Made by a program: the position numbers and the translations under genes. This document shows, one piece after another, positions 5,976-13,219 of a stretch of DNA of 36,623 nucleotides. Origin of the DNA: a virus; IMG/VR virus record IMGVR_UViG_3300010430_000243, positions 1-36,623 of that record, one strand, 5' to 3'. Position 1 is the stretch's first letter; each line of letters starts with the position of its first letter. The notes beneath the pieces were generated by a model, which saw only the letters and a list, made by a program, of their open reading frames with translations, was not told where the DNA came from and did no database searches.

Positions 5976-6224
5976 ATGAGCATCACCGATCAGTTGAAAT
6001 CCGACATTGAGGCGGTCGCGGAAAAGCTTGGTATCGCGCCAAGCACCGTGGGGGAACGAGCCGGGCAAGGCGGACGGTTTTACGCGCGCCTCTGCGAGGG
6101 GCGCAGGGTTTGGCCTGAGACTGCTGAAACTGTCCGGTCTCGGCTGGATCAAATGGTCATTTCGCATTGTGAGAAATCACATGGTGTCAATGCGGCAAAT
6201 CATCAAGGGGGAGACGCAGCATGA
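5976..6224 (+). CDS. Cro-like early regulator, HTH
   Basis: An 82-residue protein, first gene of the rightward operon. Residues about 8-45 (AVAEKLGIAPSTVGERAGQG, FYARLCEGRRVWPET) fit a short HTH that recognises phage operators. The C-terminus is hydrophilic. No Shine-Dalgarno sequence precedes the ATG at 5976, which sits at the predicted transcription start, so leaderless initiation is likely. Its 3' part contains operator copy 3. It overlaps the next gene by four bases (ATGA). Cro function is inferred from divergent orientation and size. Confidence 0.75.
   Translation: MSITDQLKSDIEAVAEKLGIAPSTVGERAGQGGRFYARLCEGRRVWPETAETVRSRLDQMVISHCEKSHGVNAANHQGGDAA
6168..6181. promoter_or_regulatory. Operator copy 3, inside the cro-like gene
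   Basis: TGTGA-GAAA-TCACA, perfect half sites with the same 4-base spacing as the other two copies, located 193 bases downstream of the rightward promoter. On the minus strand a consensus -35 hexamer TTGACA (6190-6185) lies three bases upstream of it, but the matching -10 (ATGCGA at 17 bases) is poor. It may control an antisense, activator-dependent repressor promoter or act in repressor looping. Confidence 0.7.
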
Positions 6225-6415
6225 GCATCCGCACAAAGTACCGCCGCTGCAAAGTGTGCCGCGAACTCGTCACCGATCCAGACAACTGCGCGAACTGCGC
6301 CAACCGTGACCCGCTGGCATGGACGCCAAGGCATCACGTGGAAGGAAAGCGCGGGTCGAACACCCTCGATATGCAAGAGGGCAACTGGGAAGAATGGCAC
6401 GGGGGTGACCAATGA
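6221..6415 (+). CDS. Small zinc-ribbon-like phage protein
   Basis: A 64-residue protein with CKVC near residue 10 and CANCANR near residue 23, spacing that suits a single zinc knuckle. The C-terminal half is Trp-, His- and Gly-rich (WTPRHHVEGKRG, NWEEWHGGDQ) and looks unstructured. It is coupled to the Cro-like gene (ATGA) and to the next gene (ATGA). Function unknown; a DNA- or RNA-binding role would be a guess. Confidence 0.68.
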   Translation: MSIRTKYRRCKVCRELVTDPDNCANCANRDPLAWTPRHHVEGKRGSNTLDMQEGNWEEWHGGDQ

Positions 6416-6621
6416 CACGACGCATGACCCCCAACAGCCGCGCGAGTGACGAGCGCATTCTCGACTGGCTGGCGCTGAAACCGAAGGGCTACGAGTGGCA
6501 GCAGATAGGCAAGATGTTCGGCGTTGCCGGATCGTCGGTCAACCGCACCTGCAACCGCGTCAAGCGCGAAGACATGGTGTCCGGCGACAACCCGGCTGAA
6601 ATCGAAATGGGGTACTGGTGA
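6412..6621 (+). CDS. Small HTH protein
   Basis: A 69-residue protein whose residues about 12-50 (ASDERILDWLALKPKGYEWQ, QIGKMFGVAGSSVNRTCNRV) form a clear helix-turn-helix of the sigma-region-4/MarR-like type. It overlaps both neighbours by one to four bases in the rightward early operon. It may be a second early regulator or a replication accessory protein; no closer family is evident. Confidence 0.7.
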   Translation: MTRRMTPNSRASDERILDWLALKPKGYEWQQIGKMFGVAGSSVNRTCNRVKREDMVSGDNPAEIEMGYW

Positions 6622-6986
6622 TGACCGCCATCTCCATCACCATGCCGTGGCCGCCTGTCGAGCTGTCGCCCAACTTCCGGACGCGCTCCACCCGCTGGAT
6701 TGCGCGCAAGAAGAAAGAATACCGGCAGGCTTGCGCACAGGTCGCATGGGATCGCGGCGTGCAGCCTGGGCGTGAATTGCGGCTCGACCGGATCACCTTC
6801 CACCCGCCCACGGCGAACCTGCCCGATTTGGACAACGCCATTGCACGCTTCAAGGCGGGGCAGGACGGGCTGGCGGACGCCATGGGGGCAGACGACCGGA
6901 CGTTCAACGATGCCATGCGCGCCATGGGCGCTGTGGTCAAGGGCGGCGCTGTCGTGGCGCTGCTGAGTGAAATTCCGCCCGACTGA
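6621..6986 (+). CDS. rusA: RusA-like Holliday junction endonuclease
   Basis: A 121-residue protein. Residues 66-92 carry the RusA signature: paired aspartates in LPDLDNAIARFKAG (Asp69, Asp71), Lys78, then DGLADAMGADDR (Asp82, Asp91, Asp92), the metal-binding and catalytic residues of the family. It resolves four-way junctions formed by phage recombination. The ATG at 6621 shares a base with the upstream stop (TGATG). Its position just before the Sak4/DUF669 pair fits a recombination module. Confidence 0.92.
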   Translation: MTAISITMPWPPVELSPNFRTRSTRWIARKKKEYRQACAQVAWDRGVQPGRELRLDRITFHPPTANLPDLDNAIARFKAGQDGLADAMGADDRTFNDAMRAMGAVVKGGAVVALLSEIPPD

Positions 6987-6993
6987 GGCGGGC

Positions 6994-7046
6994 GAGGGGA
7001 GGCCATACGGACGCCGCGCGCAGCCAATCTTGCCGCGCCTCCCCTC
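6994..7046 (+). other. GC-rich intergenic hairpin after rusA
   Basis: GAGGGGAGGC (6994-7003) pairs perfectly with GCCTCCCCTC (7037-7046) over a 33-base loop. No T-run follows, so it is not a standard intrinsic terminator. The rest of 6987-7128 holds only the ribosome site (GGAAGGAAA) of the next gene. Confidence 0.6.
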
Positions 7047-7128
7047 AAATACCACGGCCCCGGTGAACAGGGGCAGACCGCGCAAGGGGTTTGGCGATCA
7101 CTTGCGATAACACGGAAGGAAATGAGCT

Positions 7129-7914
7129 ATGGCCATTTCTCTCAACAACCTGGTCCGAAAGCGGGCCGACAAGCCTCCCATGATCGCGATCTATGGCAGG
7201 GGCAAAATGGGCAAGACGACGCTGGCGAGCGAATTCCCCGATCCGATCTTCCTGCAAACCGAAGACGGCTCCGGCGCGCTGGAAATCGTCAGCTTCTCCG
7301 AGGGGCCGATCACGCAATGGTCGGACGTGGATGCGGCGTTGCAGGAGCTTGCGACCGAGGATCACGAATTCCGCACGCTGGTGGTCGATAGCGTCACGCA
7401 GTTGGAGCCGCTGATCTGGGCTGAGGCGTGCAAGCGCAACAACTGGGACAGCATCGAAGCTCCGGGCTACGGCAAGGGGTATCTGGCGGCCGACGAAATC
7501 TGGCGCGAGTTCCTGAACGCCTGCACGTGGCTGCGCGATCACAAGCGCATGTGCATCGTGCTCATCGGTCATGAGGTGGTCGAGACGTTCAGCGATCCGG
7601 AGCGAGAGGACTACAACAGGTACAAGATGCGGCTGCACAAGCGGGCCGAGGCGCTGTTGCGCGAGCGGGTCGATATCGTCGGATTCCTCAACATGTCCGT
7701 CAGCCTGAACAAGGGCAAGAAAGGAGAAGATCGCGCCGTTGCGACCGGCTCCGGTCAGCGGCAGATCAACCTCGCACCGCGCCCGACATTCGAGGCCGGG
7801 AACCGCTACGGGATGCCAGACAAGATCCTCATCAATCCGGGGCAGGGGTTTGCCGCCCTCGCCCCACACATGCCGGGCTTTTCCGGTGAACCCAAAGCCG
7901 CTGTGGCGGCCTGA
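7129..7914 (+). CDS. Sak4-like RecA-fold ATPase (single-strand annealing recombinase)
   Basis: A 261-residue P-loop protein. The Walker A motif GRGKMGKT is at residues 23-30, with a Walker B-like LVVDS at 84-88 and QRQINLAPRP in the C-terminal third. This architecture matches the phage Sak4 family, RecA-core ATPases that act with an SSB-like partner to promote homologous annealing. GGAAGGAAA precedes the ATG. The DUF669 gene follows immediately, the usual pairing for this family. Annotation as a generic AAA nucleotide-binding phage protein would also be acceptable. Confidence 0.88.
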   Translation: MAISLNNLVRKRADKPPMIAIYGRGKMGKTTLASEFPDPIFLQTEDGSGALEIVSFSEGPITQWSDVDAALQELATEDHEFRTLVVDSVTQLEPLIWAEACKRNNWDSIEAPGYGKGYLAADEIWREFLNACTWLRDHKRMCIVLIGHEVVETFSDPEREDYNRYKMRLHKRAEALLRERVDIVGFLNMSVSLNKGKKGEDRAVATGSGQRQINLAPRPTFEAGNRYGMPDKILINPGQGFAALAPHMPGFSGEPKAAVAA

Positions 7915-7938
7915 TCGAAAGACAGAAAGGAAACGACA

Positions 7939-8424
7939 ATGGCAAATCTCGGTGGAGCCTACGAGGCTGGCGACGAAACGATGGGCGAGCGCGACGCGCT
8001 TCCCGCTGGCGAATACGTCGCCGCACTCGTGAAGAGCGATCGCGTCGAGGCGAAGTCCGGTAACGGCAACGCCTACATCAACTGCGAATTCGAGGTGCAG
8101 GACGGCGAAAAGCAGGGCCGTCGGTTCTGGACGCTGCTGAACCTCTGGAACAACAACTCTACCGCCGTCGATATCGCACAGCGCGAGTTGAACAGCATGA
8201 TGCACGCCTGCGGCAAGCTCCGCGTCGAGGATACCGAGGAACTGCACGGCATCCCGATGCTGGTCAAGCTCAAGGTCAAGACGGATGCACAGTACGGCGA
8301 CAAGAACGAAGTTGCTTCCTACAAGCCCATGAACGCTGGCTCGGGCGGCAACTTCGGCGGGCAGCAGTCCCAAGCATCCGGTGGCGCTGACAACTCGTCG
8401 GCACCGTGGAAGCGCAGCGCATGA
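7939..8424 (+). CDS. DUF669 family protein, SSB-like partner of Sak4
   Basis: A 161-residue protein. LPAGEYVAALVKSDRV and GNAYINCEFEVQDGEKQGRR followed by FWTLLNLWNNN are characteristic of DUF669, a family with an OB-fold-like core found beside Sak4/AAA recombinases. The last 35 residues are a Gly/Ser/Gln-rich tail ending APWKRSA, similar to disordered SSB tails. It likely binds single-stranded DNA during replication and recombination. AAAGGAAA lies before the ATG. Confidence 0.86.
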   Translation: MANLGGAYEAGDETMGERDALPAGEYVAALVKSDRVEAKSGNGNAYINCEFEVQDGEKQGRRFWTLLNLWNNNSTAVDIAQRELNSMMHACGKLRVEDTEELHGIPMLVKLKVKTDAQYGDKNEVASYKPMNAGSGGNFGGQQSQASGGADNSSAPWKRSA

Positions 8425-8431
8425 CGTAGCC

Positions 8432-8471
8432 GGGCGCGCGGGCTTAGTCGCCAAACCTACCCCGCGCGCCC
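8432..8471 (+). other. GC-rich hairpin after the DUF669 gene
   Basis: GGGCGCGCGGG (8432-8442) and CCCGCGCGCCC (8461-8471) form a perfect 11-bp stem with an 18-base loop, starting seven bases after the stop codon. No T-run follows. It may stabilise the upstream mRNA end or cause partial termination between the DUF669 gene and the gene at 8515. Confidence 0.65.
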
Positions 8472-8514
8472 ACTCACAAGCTGAAATTCAATCCAGCCAT
8501 GAGGAGGTTATTCC

Positions 8515-8745
8515 ATGGCACAGAAACACTATGCCTCGCTAGAAGGCACGAAGGTTTCGATCACCCACCTGACCGGCCCGTTTCGGCGCTGCGGATCGTG
8601 TGGCGGTATCGAGGCCACGCTGACACTCTCAGCACCCGGCACCCATGCAGCGCGGCTCGAATGCACCTTCTGCGGGGCGCACACAGCCTACCTGTCCCGC
8701 GATCACCTGGCCGCCATGAATGCGCAGAAGAAGGGGGCCGCGTGA
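8515..8745 (+). CDS. Small zinc-ribbon protein
   Basis: A 76-residue protein with CGSCG near residue 26 and CTFCGAH near residue 51, the two halves of a treble-clef or zinc-ribbon fold separated by a beta-rich stretch (GIEATLTLSAPGTHAARLE). A strong GAGGAGG lies nine bases before the ATG. It overlaps the next gene (TGATG). Likely a nucleic-acid-binding accessory protein; specific role unknown. Confidence 0.72.
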   Translation: MAQKHYASLEGTKVSITHLTGPFRRCGSCGGIEATLTLSAPGTHAARLECTFCGAHTAYLSRDHLAAMNAQKKGAA

Positions 8746-9008
8746 TGTTGCAACCCAGAACCGAAGCCCTCGCATACCGCATCTGGTGGCACGCTCAGGC
8801 CGCCGGATGGGATCTGACCCTGTACGATCTGGCAGAACTGACCGGCGAGAGCTGGCACCGCGTCCGGGCCGTCTGCCAGCGCAAGAACTGGCTGAGCAGG
8901 CTGCGGGTACAGACGCCACAGAGTGACCCACGCCACACGTTTTTCAGTGGCGAAGCCGTCCGCGACGAGCAATCGGCACTCCGGCAGATCGGGGGTGCGG
9001 CATGGTAG
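8745..9008 (+). CDS. Small HTH-like phage protein
   Basis: An 87-residue protein. Residues about 25-57 (LTLYDLAELTGESWHRVRAV, CQRKNWLSRLR) look like a winged HTH. The C-terminus (TFFSGEAVRDEQSALRQIGG) is unrelated to anything I know. It starts at an ATG sharing one base with the previous stop and ends overlapping the exonuclease start by seven bases. Probably a DNA-binding early protein. Confidence 0.68.
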   Translation: MLQPRTEALAYRIWWHAQAAGWDLTLYDLAELTGESWHRVRAVCQRKNWLSRLRVQTPQSDPRHTFFSGEAVRDEQSALRQIGGAAW

Positions 9009-9748
9009 CACTCCCTGCACAGGCAGAGGCCGAATTCGTCGCGGCACCGCTGCACCCGCGCGTGATCGAGGAGTACGAGGCATCCGATTACCTCTACTTC
9101 GACATTGAGACGATCCCAGATCAGCGCCCCGGCACGCTCGACAAGCTGCGCGAGGAAGTGACCGCGCCGGCGCGCTACAGCAAGCCCGACAGTATTGATC
9201 TCTGGTTGGCCGAGAACCGCGAAAAGGCGGCGCTGGAGGCCCTGTCCAAGACGAGCTTCGATCCGGCTTACGGGCATGTCTGTACCATCGGATGGGCCAC
9301 GAACGACGGCGATGTGCGCGTCGAACATGCGGAAACCGTGGGCGAAGAGGCCGAAATCCTGTCCGCCTTCTTCAGGGCTGTGCCGCGCCGTGACGTGACG
9401 CTGGTCGGGCACAATATCGTCGGGTTCGATCTGCGGTTCCTGTCGCGCCGGGCACTCCTGCTGGGCGTCGAACTGCCGTCCGATCGGACGTGGCCGCGCG
9501 ACCCTAAGCCGTGGGGCGCGGGCATCTTCGACACCATGCACGGTTGGGCCGGGACCGGGCGCGGCGACATGATCAGCATGAACAAGCTCTGCGGCATTCT
9601 CGGCATCGTCGGCAAGGAGGACTTCGACGGTTCGATGGTCGCGGATGCATGGGCGGAGGGCCGGCACATGACCATCGCCCAGTATTGCGACGACGACGTG
9701 CGGCGGACGCGCGCCATTCATCAAAAATTCCTGACTGTGGGGTACTGA
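9002..9748 (+). CDS. DnaQ-fold 3'-5' exonuclease (DEDDy, PolB-exo-like)
   Basis: A 248-residue nuclease. ExoI is FDIET (Asp34, Glu36), ExoII is GHNIVGFDLRFL (136-147, Asp143) and ExoIII is YCDDD (Tyr228, Asp232). The tyrosine places it in the DEDDy group, close to the stand-alone exonuclease family related to the PolB proofreading domain. It would degrade or trim single-stranded 3' ends during phage recombination or repair. There is no polymerase domain and none elsewhere in the window. Confidence 0.9.
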   Translation: MVALPAQAEAEFVAAPLHPRVIEEYEASDYLYFDIETIPDQRPGTLDKLREEVTAPARYSKPDSIDLWLAENREKAALEALSKTSFDPAYGHVCTIGWATNDGDVRVEHAETVGEEAEILSAFFRAVPRRDVTLVGHNIVGFDLRFLSRRALLLGVELPSDRTWPRDPKPWGAGIFDTMHGWAGTGRGDMISMNKLCGILGIVGKEDFDGSMVADAWAEGRHMTIAQYCDDDVRRTRAIHQKFLTVGY

Positions 9749-9751
9749 AGC

Positions 9752-10132
9752 ATGCGAGAAACCGCAAAATCAATCATGTTGAAATGGGCCGTGGCGTTCG
9801 CTTTTACCGGTAGCCGTTACATCTGCAATCCGGCTCCAGTTGACAGTGACGAGGATTACGTCTGCCTTGCGACAGACGGACTTCGTAAGGCGCTGGAATT
9901 GGCCGGAGCCACCGTGGACGGCGATCCCGAAAAATACGAGGGAATGAGTTCCTTTGTCTCTATGCGCCTCGGGTCAGTGAACATGATCCTGACGGATGAG
10001 CCTGATTTTTATCGCCGCTTTGTCGATGCGACGGAAGAGGCCAAACGCCTGAACCTTCTGCACAAACCTGACCGGATCGCCCTGTTTCAACGCCACCTTT
10101 ACGGCGTCGAAGCAGAAGAAATTCCGCTCTGA
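9752..10132 (+). CDS. Putative minimal nucleotidyltransferase-fold phage protein
   Basis: A 126-residue protein. Gly20-Ser21 in FAFTGSRYICNP followed by DSDEDYV (Asp33, Asp35) resembles the GS-x10-DxD active site of the nucleotidyltransferase superfamily. Later conserved-looking parts are MRLGSVNMILTDEPDFYRRF and KRLNLLHKPDRIALFQRHLY. It lacks a second domain. The substrate is unknown, and the family call rests on the motif pattern only. It follows the exonuclease by three bases. Confidence 0.6.
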   Translation: MRETAKSIMLKWAVAFAFTGSRYICNPAPVDSDEDYVCLATDGLRKALELAGATVDGDPEKYEGMSSFVSMRLGSVNMILTDEPDFYRRFVDATEEAKRLNLLHKPDRIALFQRHLYGVEAEEIPL

Positions 10133-10145
10133 GGAGATATTGACC

Positions 10146-10412
10146 ATGGACTATTTCACGCAAATACCAGGCGCTACTGCGCTGGTTCACTCCGGCGGCG
10201 TCTACCGCCAAACCGATCTCTACGCGCGCAAGGATGCGATCTACGCCAAGCATGGCGCGGGCTACATCCGGCTTGGCATCGGCGGGGCCACGAGTGCGCC
10301 GAAAATCCGCTGGGCCGAATTCGACCAGGGCGAAATGGCAAAGATCAGCGAACGCGACGGCTGCCAGCCGAAGCTGGAAAGCATGGGCGATGTGCGGGAG
10401 GCGGCGGAATGA
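10146..10412 (+). CDS. Phage protein, unknown function
   Basis: An 88-residue protein (MDYFTQIPGATALVHSGGVY at the N-terminus). The first part looks beta-rich (HSGGVYRQTDLYARKDAIYA, GAGYIRLGIGG) and the last 30 residues are charged. GAGGAG (10131-10136) precedes the ATG at 10146 by nine bases. It overlaps the next gene by four bases. Family not recognised. Confidence 0.68.
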   Translation: MDYFTQIPGATALVHSGGVYRQTDLYARKDAIYAKHGAGYIRLGIGGATSAPKIRWAEFDQGEMAKISERDGCQPKLESMGDVREAAE

Positions 10413-10687
10413 CTGACATCACAACTCGCAGCGCCCTTGAGGTGGTTCTGTCTCGGGTTACAATGGACGGCCATGCTGCTTCATCCTTGCGTTGCGCCCT
10501 TGCCAACGAGATCCGCAAGGGCGGGAATGAAGCGTACACGGTCAATGTGGATAGCGTTCGCGCATCCTTCCATATGGTTCTTGATGCGCTGGACGGTGCT
10601 GATGAGAGCTTCAGCAAGCGCGCTTTAGTCGGCCGGATTCGTGACGCGCAGAAGATCGCGCAGAGCTTTTTGGGGGACTGCGCATGA
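10409..10687 (+). CDS. Small helical phage protein, unknown function
   Basis: A 92-residue protein beginning MTDITTRSALEVVLSRVTMD. It looks all-helical (HAASSLRCALANEIRKGGNE; SKRALVGRIRDAQKIAQSFL). It sits between ATGA overlaps with both neighbours, immediately before the sliding-clamp gene, so it is translated together with it. No motif allows a function to be assigned. Confidence 0.68.
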   Translation: MTDITTRSALEVVLSRVTMDGHAASSLRCALANEIRKGGNEAYTVNVDSVRASFHMVLDALDGADESFSKRALVGRIRDAQKIAQSFLGDCA

Positions 10688-11841
10688 TCCTCACCGCAGA
10701 AACCAAGCCATTTCGCGCCGCCATGCAGACCGTTGGCCGCGTGGTTCCCGCAAAGTCGCCATGGCCGATCCTGACCAATCTCAAGCTGGTCACGAATGAC
10801 GACCGCGTGACACTGATCGGCTCCGATGGTGACATGACCGTCGAGGCCGATGTGCCTGCCAATGTCGAGACCGAGGGCGTTGCCTGCATCCCTTTCGCAC
10901 CGCTCGCCAAGTTCATCGGTGCGGCCAAGGCCGATCTGGTCAAGATCAGCATGGACGGCAACGCGGCCAAGGTATCCGCCAGCCGGTCCCGCATCGCGCT
11001 CAGCGCGTGGCCGGTGGACGATTACCCAAACTATCGGCCGCCGGAGGGCGAGCCGGTCACGCTCGACCGTGACAGCTTCGTTGCCGCCCTGCGCTTTGCC
11101 GTCGCCGCTGCCGAGGATGACGAAGTGCGATACCACATCGCCGGGCCGAACATCTCGGAGAAGCCGGGGCAGGTGGATTTCTGGGGCACGGACGGCAAGT
11201 CGGCGCACCATGCCACGCTGCACGGCATCGATGCTATCGGCGGGGGCGGCACGCTGCCCATGTCGGCGGCGATGGTCATCCTTGCGGCGGCCGAGAAGGC
11301 CGAAAGCGTGGCCTTCATGATCTGCGCGCGCGGCTGGCACCTCGCAACTCCCGGACTGCGCCTCTGGGGCAAGGTCATCGACGGGCAGTATCCCGACATG
11401 GAGCGTGTCATTTCGCAATTCGAGGACTGGTCGGAAATCACCATCGCCGCGAATGACGATCTGTCGGCGGCGCTCAGCGTGGCGTCCTGCGGGGCGGAAC
11501 AGGACAGCGGAAAGAGCCGCAACCTGATCCTGCGGGCACGGGAAGGCGAGCCCATCGTTCTGCGCGGTCAGAAGGCCATGGGCGGCGTGCTGGCGGCTGG
11601 CCGGGCCGAGATGGAGGCGGAAGGCCAGATGGAGTTCGCCGGGGCTATTTCGGCGAAATACCTGTCCGCAGCCGTGGCCGGTATCCCGGAAAAGGATCTG
11701 GCTATCGAGGGCTGCGTGCAGGAGGGCAGCGCGATCGGCAAGGCGATCCGCGTCAAGCCCGCGCAGTCGTCCAACACACTCGACATGTCGGCGCTCATCA
11801 TGGCCCTGCGTGTCTCGGAAGCGGAGATGGCAGATGTTTGA
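10684..11841 (+). CDS. dnaN: DnaN-like sliding clamp (DNA polymerase III beta homolog)
   Basis: A 385-residue protein of about the normal length for bacterial beta clamps. The first domain starts FRAAMQTVGRVVPAKSPWPI, the familiar beta-clamp opening (…V..KSP.PIL.NL…). The second domain contains the DGQYPDMERVI loop typical of the family. The C-terminal consensus that ends host clamps (MPMRL-like) is absent; this protein ends RVSEAEMADV. It could load on phage DNA and recruit host polymerase or phage enzymes. It overlaps the upstream gene by four and the helicase gene by eight bases. Confidence 0.86.
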   Translation: MILTAETKPFRAAMQTVGRVVPAKSPWPILTNLKLVTNDDRVTLIGSDGDMTVEADVPANVETEGVACIPFAPLAKFIGAAKADLVKISMDGNAAKVSASRSRIALSAWPVDDYPNYRPPEGEPVTLDRDSFVAALRFAVAAAEDDEVRYHIAGPNISEKPGQVDFWGTDGKSAHHATLHGIDAIGGGGTLPMSAAMVILAAAEKAESVAFMICARGWHLATPGLRLWGKVIDGQYPDMERVISQFEDWSEITIAANDDLSAALSVASCGAEQDSGKSRNLILRAREGEPIVLRGQKAMGGVLAAGRAEMEAEGQMEFAGAISAKYLSAAVAGIPEKDLAIEGCVQEGSAIGKAIRVKPAQSSNTLDMSALIMALRVSEAEMADV

Positions 11842-13219
11842 CCGCAAGGCATATCTCGACTTCATCGCAAGTAAGGGGGCGGCGGCGCAAACCGCCGGCT
11901 TCACCCCGAAGAACCTGCCGGATCGGCTGTTCACGCACCAGGAGCGCGCCACGCGGTTCGCGCTCGAGAAAGGCCGGGCGGCGCTGTTCCTCGATACCGG
12001 GCTGGGCAAGAGCGGCTGCGAGGCCGTCTTTGCCGATGAATGCGCGCGGGAGACCGGCAAGCCGTCGCTGATCCTGACACCGCTTGCTGTGGCCCGGCAG
12101 ATGCAGCGTGAGTGCGAGGCGTTCGGCGTGGACGCGGCCGTGATCCGCGAGGACGGCGACAGCGACTGTTACGTGCAGATCGCCAACTACGAGCGCCTGC
12201 AAAAGCTTGACCCATCGCGCTATGGGGCGGTGGTTCTGGATGAATCGAGCATTCTGAAATCGTTTCAGGGCAGCACCAAGCGCAAGCTGGTCGAGGCGTT
12301 CCGCGACACGCCATACCGCCTAGCCGCGACTGCGACCCCGGCGCCCAACGATCACATGGAGCTAGGCACGCACGCCGAATTTCTCGGGATCATGGGCAGC
12401 ATGGAAATGCTCTGCCGCTGGTTCATCAACGACACCACCACCGCCTCGCAGGACTGGCGGCTGAAAGGCCATGCCAAGGATGATTTCTGGGCGTGGGTCG
12501 CGTCGTGGGGCCGGGCTGCATCCCTGCCGTCCGATCTGGGCGGCGAGGATGATGGTTTCGTCCTGCCGGCGCTGCACCACCAGACGCATATCGTGGGCGT
12601 CGATCTGACGGACGGTGCCGAAGATGCCTTGTTCCGCATCCCGTCCATGGCCGCGACGGATATCCACCGGGAAAAGCAACGCACCATGCTTGAACGCGTC
12701 GTTCGCGCCGCTGATATCGCCAATGGGCACAATGGCTATGTCATCGTCTGGTGCGAACGTGACGATGAGAGTGCGGCGCTCACCGATGCCATTCCCGGCG
12801 CGGTGGAGGTCAAGGGCAGTATGCCACTCGAAGCCAAGGAGGCGGCGCTTGAAAGCTTCGCGCTCGGCAACGCTCCGGTGATGGTGACCAAGCCCAGGCT
12901 GGCTGGGTTCGGGCTGAACTTGCAGCATTGCCATTGCCAGGTATTCGCCAGCATCTCGCACAGCTACGAGCAGTACTATCAGGCCATTCGGCGCAGTTGG
13001 CGGTTCGGGCAAAAGCACGAGGTCACCGCGCATATCGTCATGGCCGAAACCGAACTGCCGATCTGGCGGAACGTGCAGCGCAAGGCCGCCGATCACGATG
13101 CCATGAAGGCCGCCATGACGAAGGCGATGCGAGGCGCGCAGCGCGAGAGCAAGCGCCGGGCCTATACCCGCGCGCCTGCCGTCGATCTTCCTGACTTTCT
13201 GAAAGGCTCAGCAGCATGA
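11834..13219 (+). CDS. SNF2-like superfamily II helicase/translocase
   Basis: A 461-residue protein. Walker A DTGLGKS is at 54-60, motif II LDES at 135-138 and motif III TATP at 166-169. The second RecA lobe ends with QAIRRSWRFGQ, the motif VI arginine finger of SNF2-like enzymes. I used the ATG at 11834 because GGAG lies upstream; the preceding in-frame GTG at 11810 lacks a ribosome site. It overlaps dnaN by eight bases and the methyltransferase gene by four. A double-stranded DNA translocase role in phage replication or DNA modification is inferred. Confidence 0.88.
   Translation: MFDRKAYLDFIASKGAAAQTAGFTPKNLPDRLFTHQERATRFALEKGRAALFLDTGLGKSGCEAVFADECARETGKPSLILTPLAVARQMQRECEAFGVDAAVIREDGDSDCYVQIANYERLQKLDPSRYGAVVLDESSILKSFQGSTKRKLVEAFRDTPYRLAATATPAPNDHMELGTHAEFLGIMGSMEMLCRWFINDTTTASQDWRLKGHAKDDFWAWVASWGRAASLPSDLGGEDDGFVLPALHHQTHIVGVDLTDGAEDALFRIPSMAATDIHREKQRTMLERVVRAADIANGHNGYVIVWCERDDESAALTDAIPGAVEVKGSMPLEAKEAALESFALGNAPVMVTKPRLAGFGLNLQHCHCQVFASISHSYEQYYQAIRRSWRFGQKHEVTAHIVMAETELPIWRNVQRKAADHDAMKAAMTKAMRGAQRESKRRAYTRAPAVDLPDFLKGSAA

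Noticed and set aside
5428-6181. TGTGA...TCACA sites as host CRP or FNR sites
   Set aside because: CRP uses a 6-base centre and FNR has TTGAT half sites. These have a 4-base centre and lie only in the immunity region, which fits a phage repressor.
7045-8454. A long open minus-strand frame (469 codons) opposite the Sak4 and DUF669 genes
   Set aside because: It is an antisense shadow of GC-rich coding DNA; no ribosome site or recognisable domain, while the plus strand has well-known families.
10345-12060. A long minus-strand frame (571 codons) opposite dnaN
   Set aside because: Shadow of the dnaN and helicase genes; composition is Arg/His/Ala-rich without structure.
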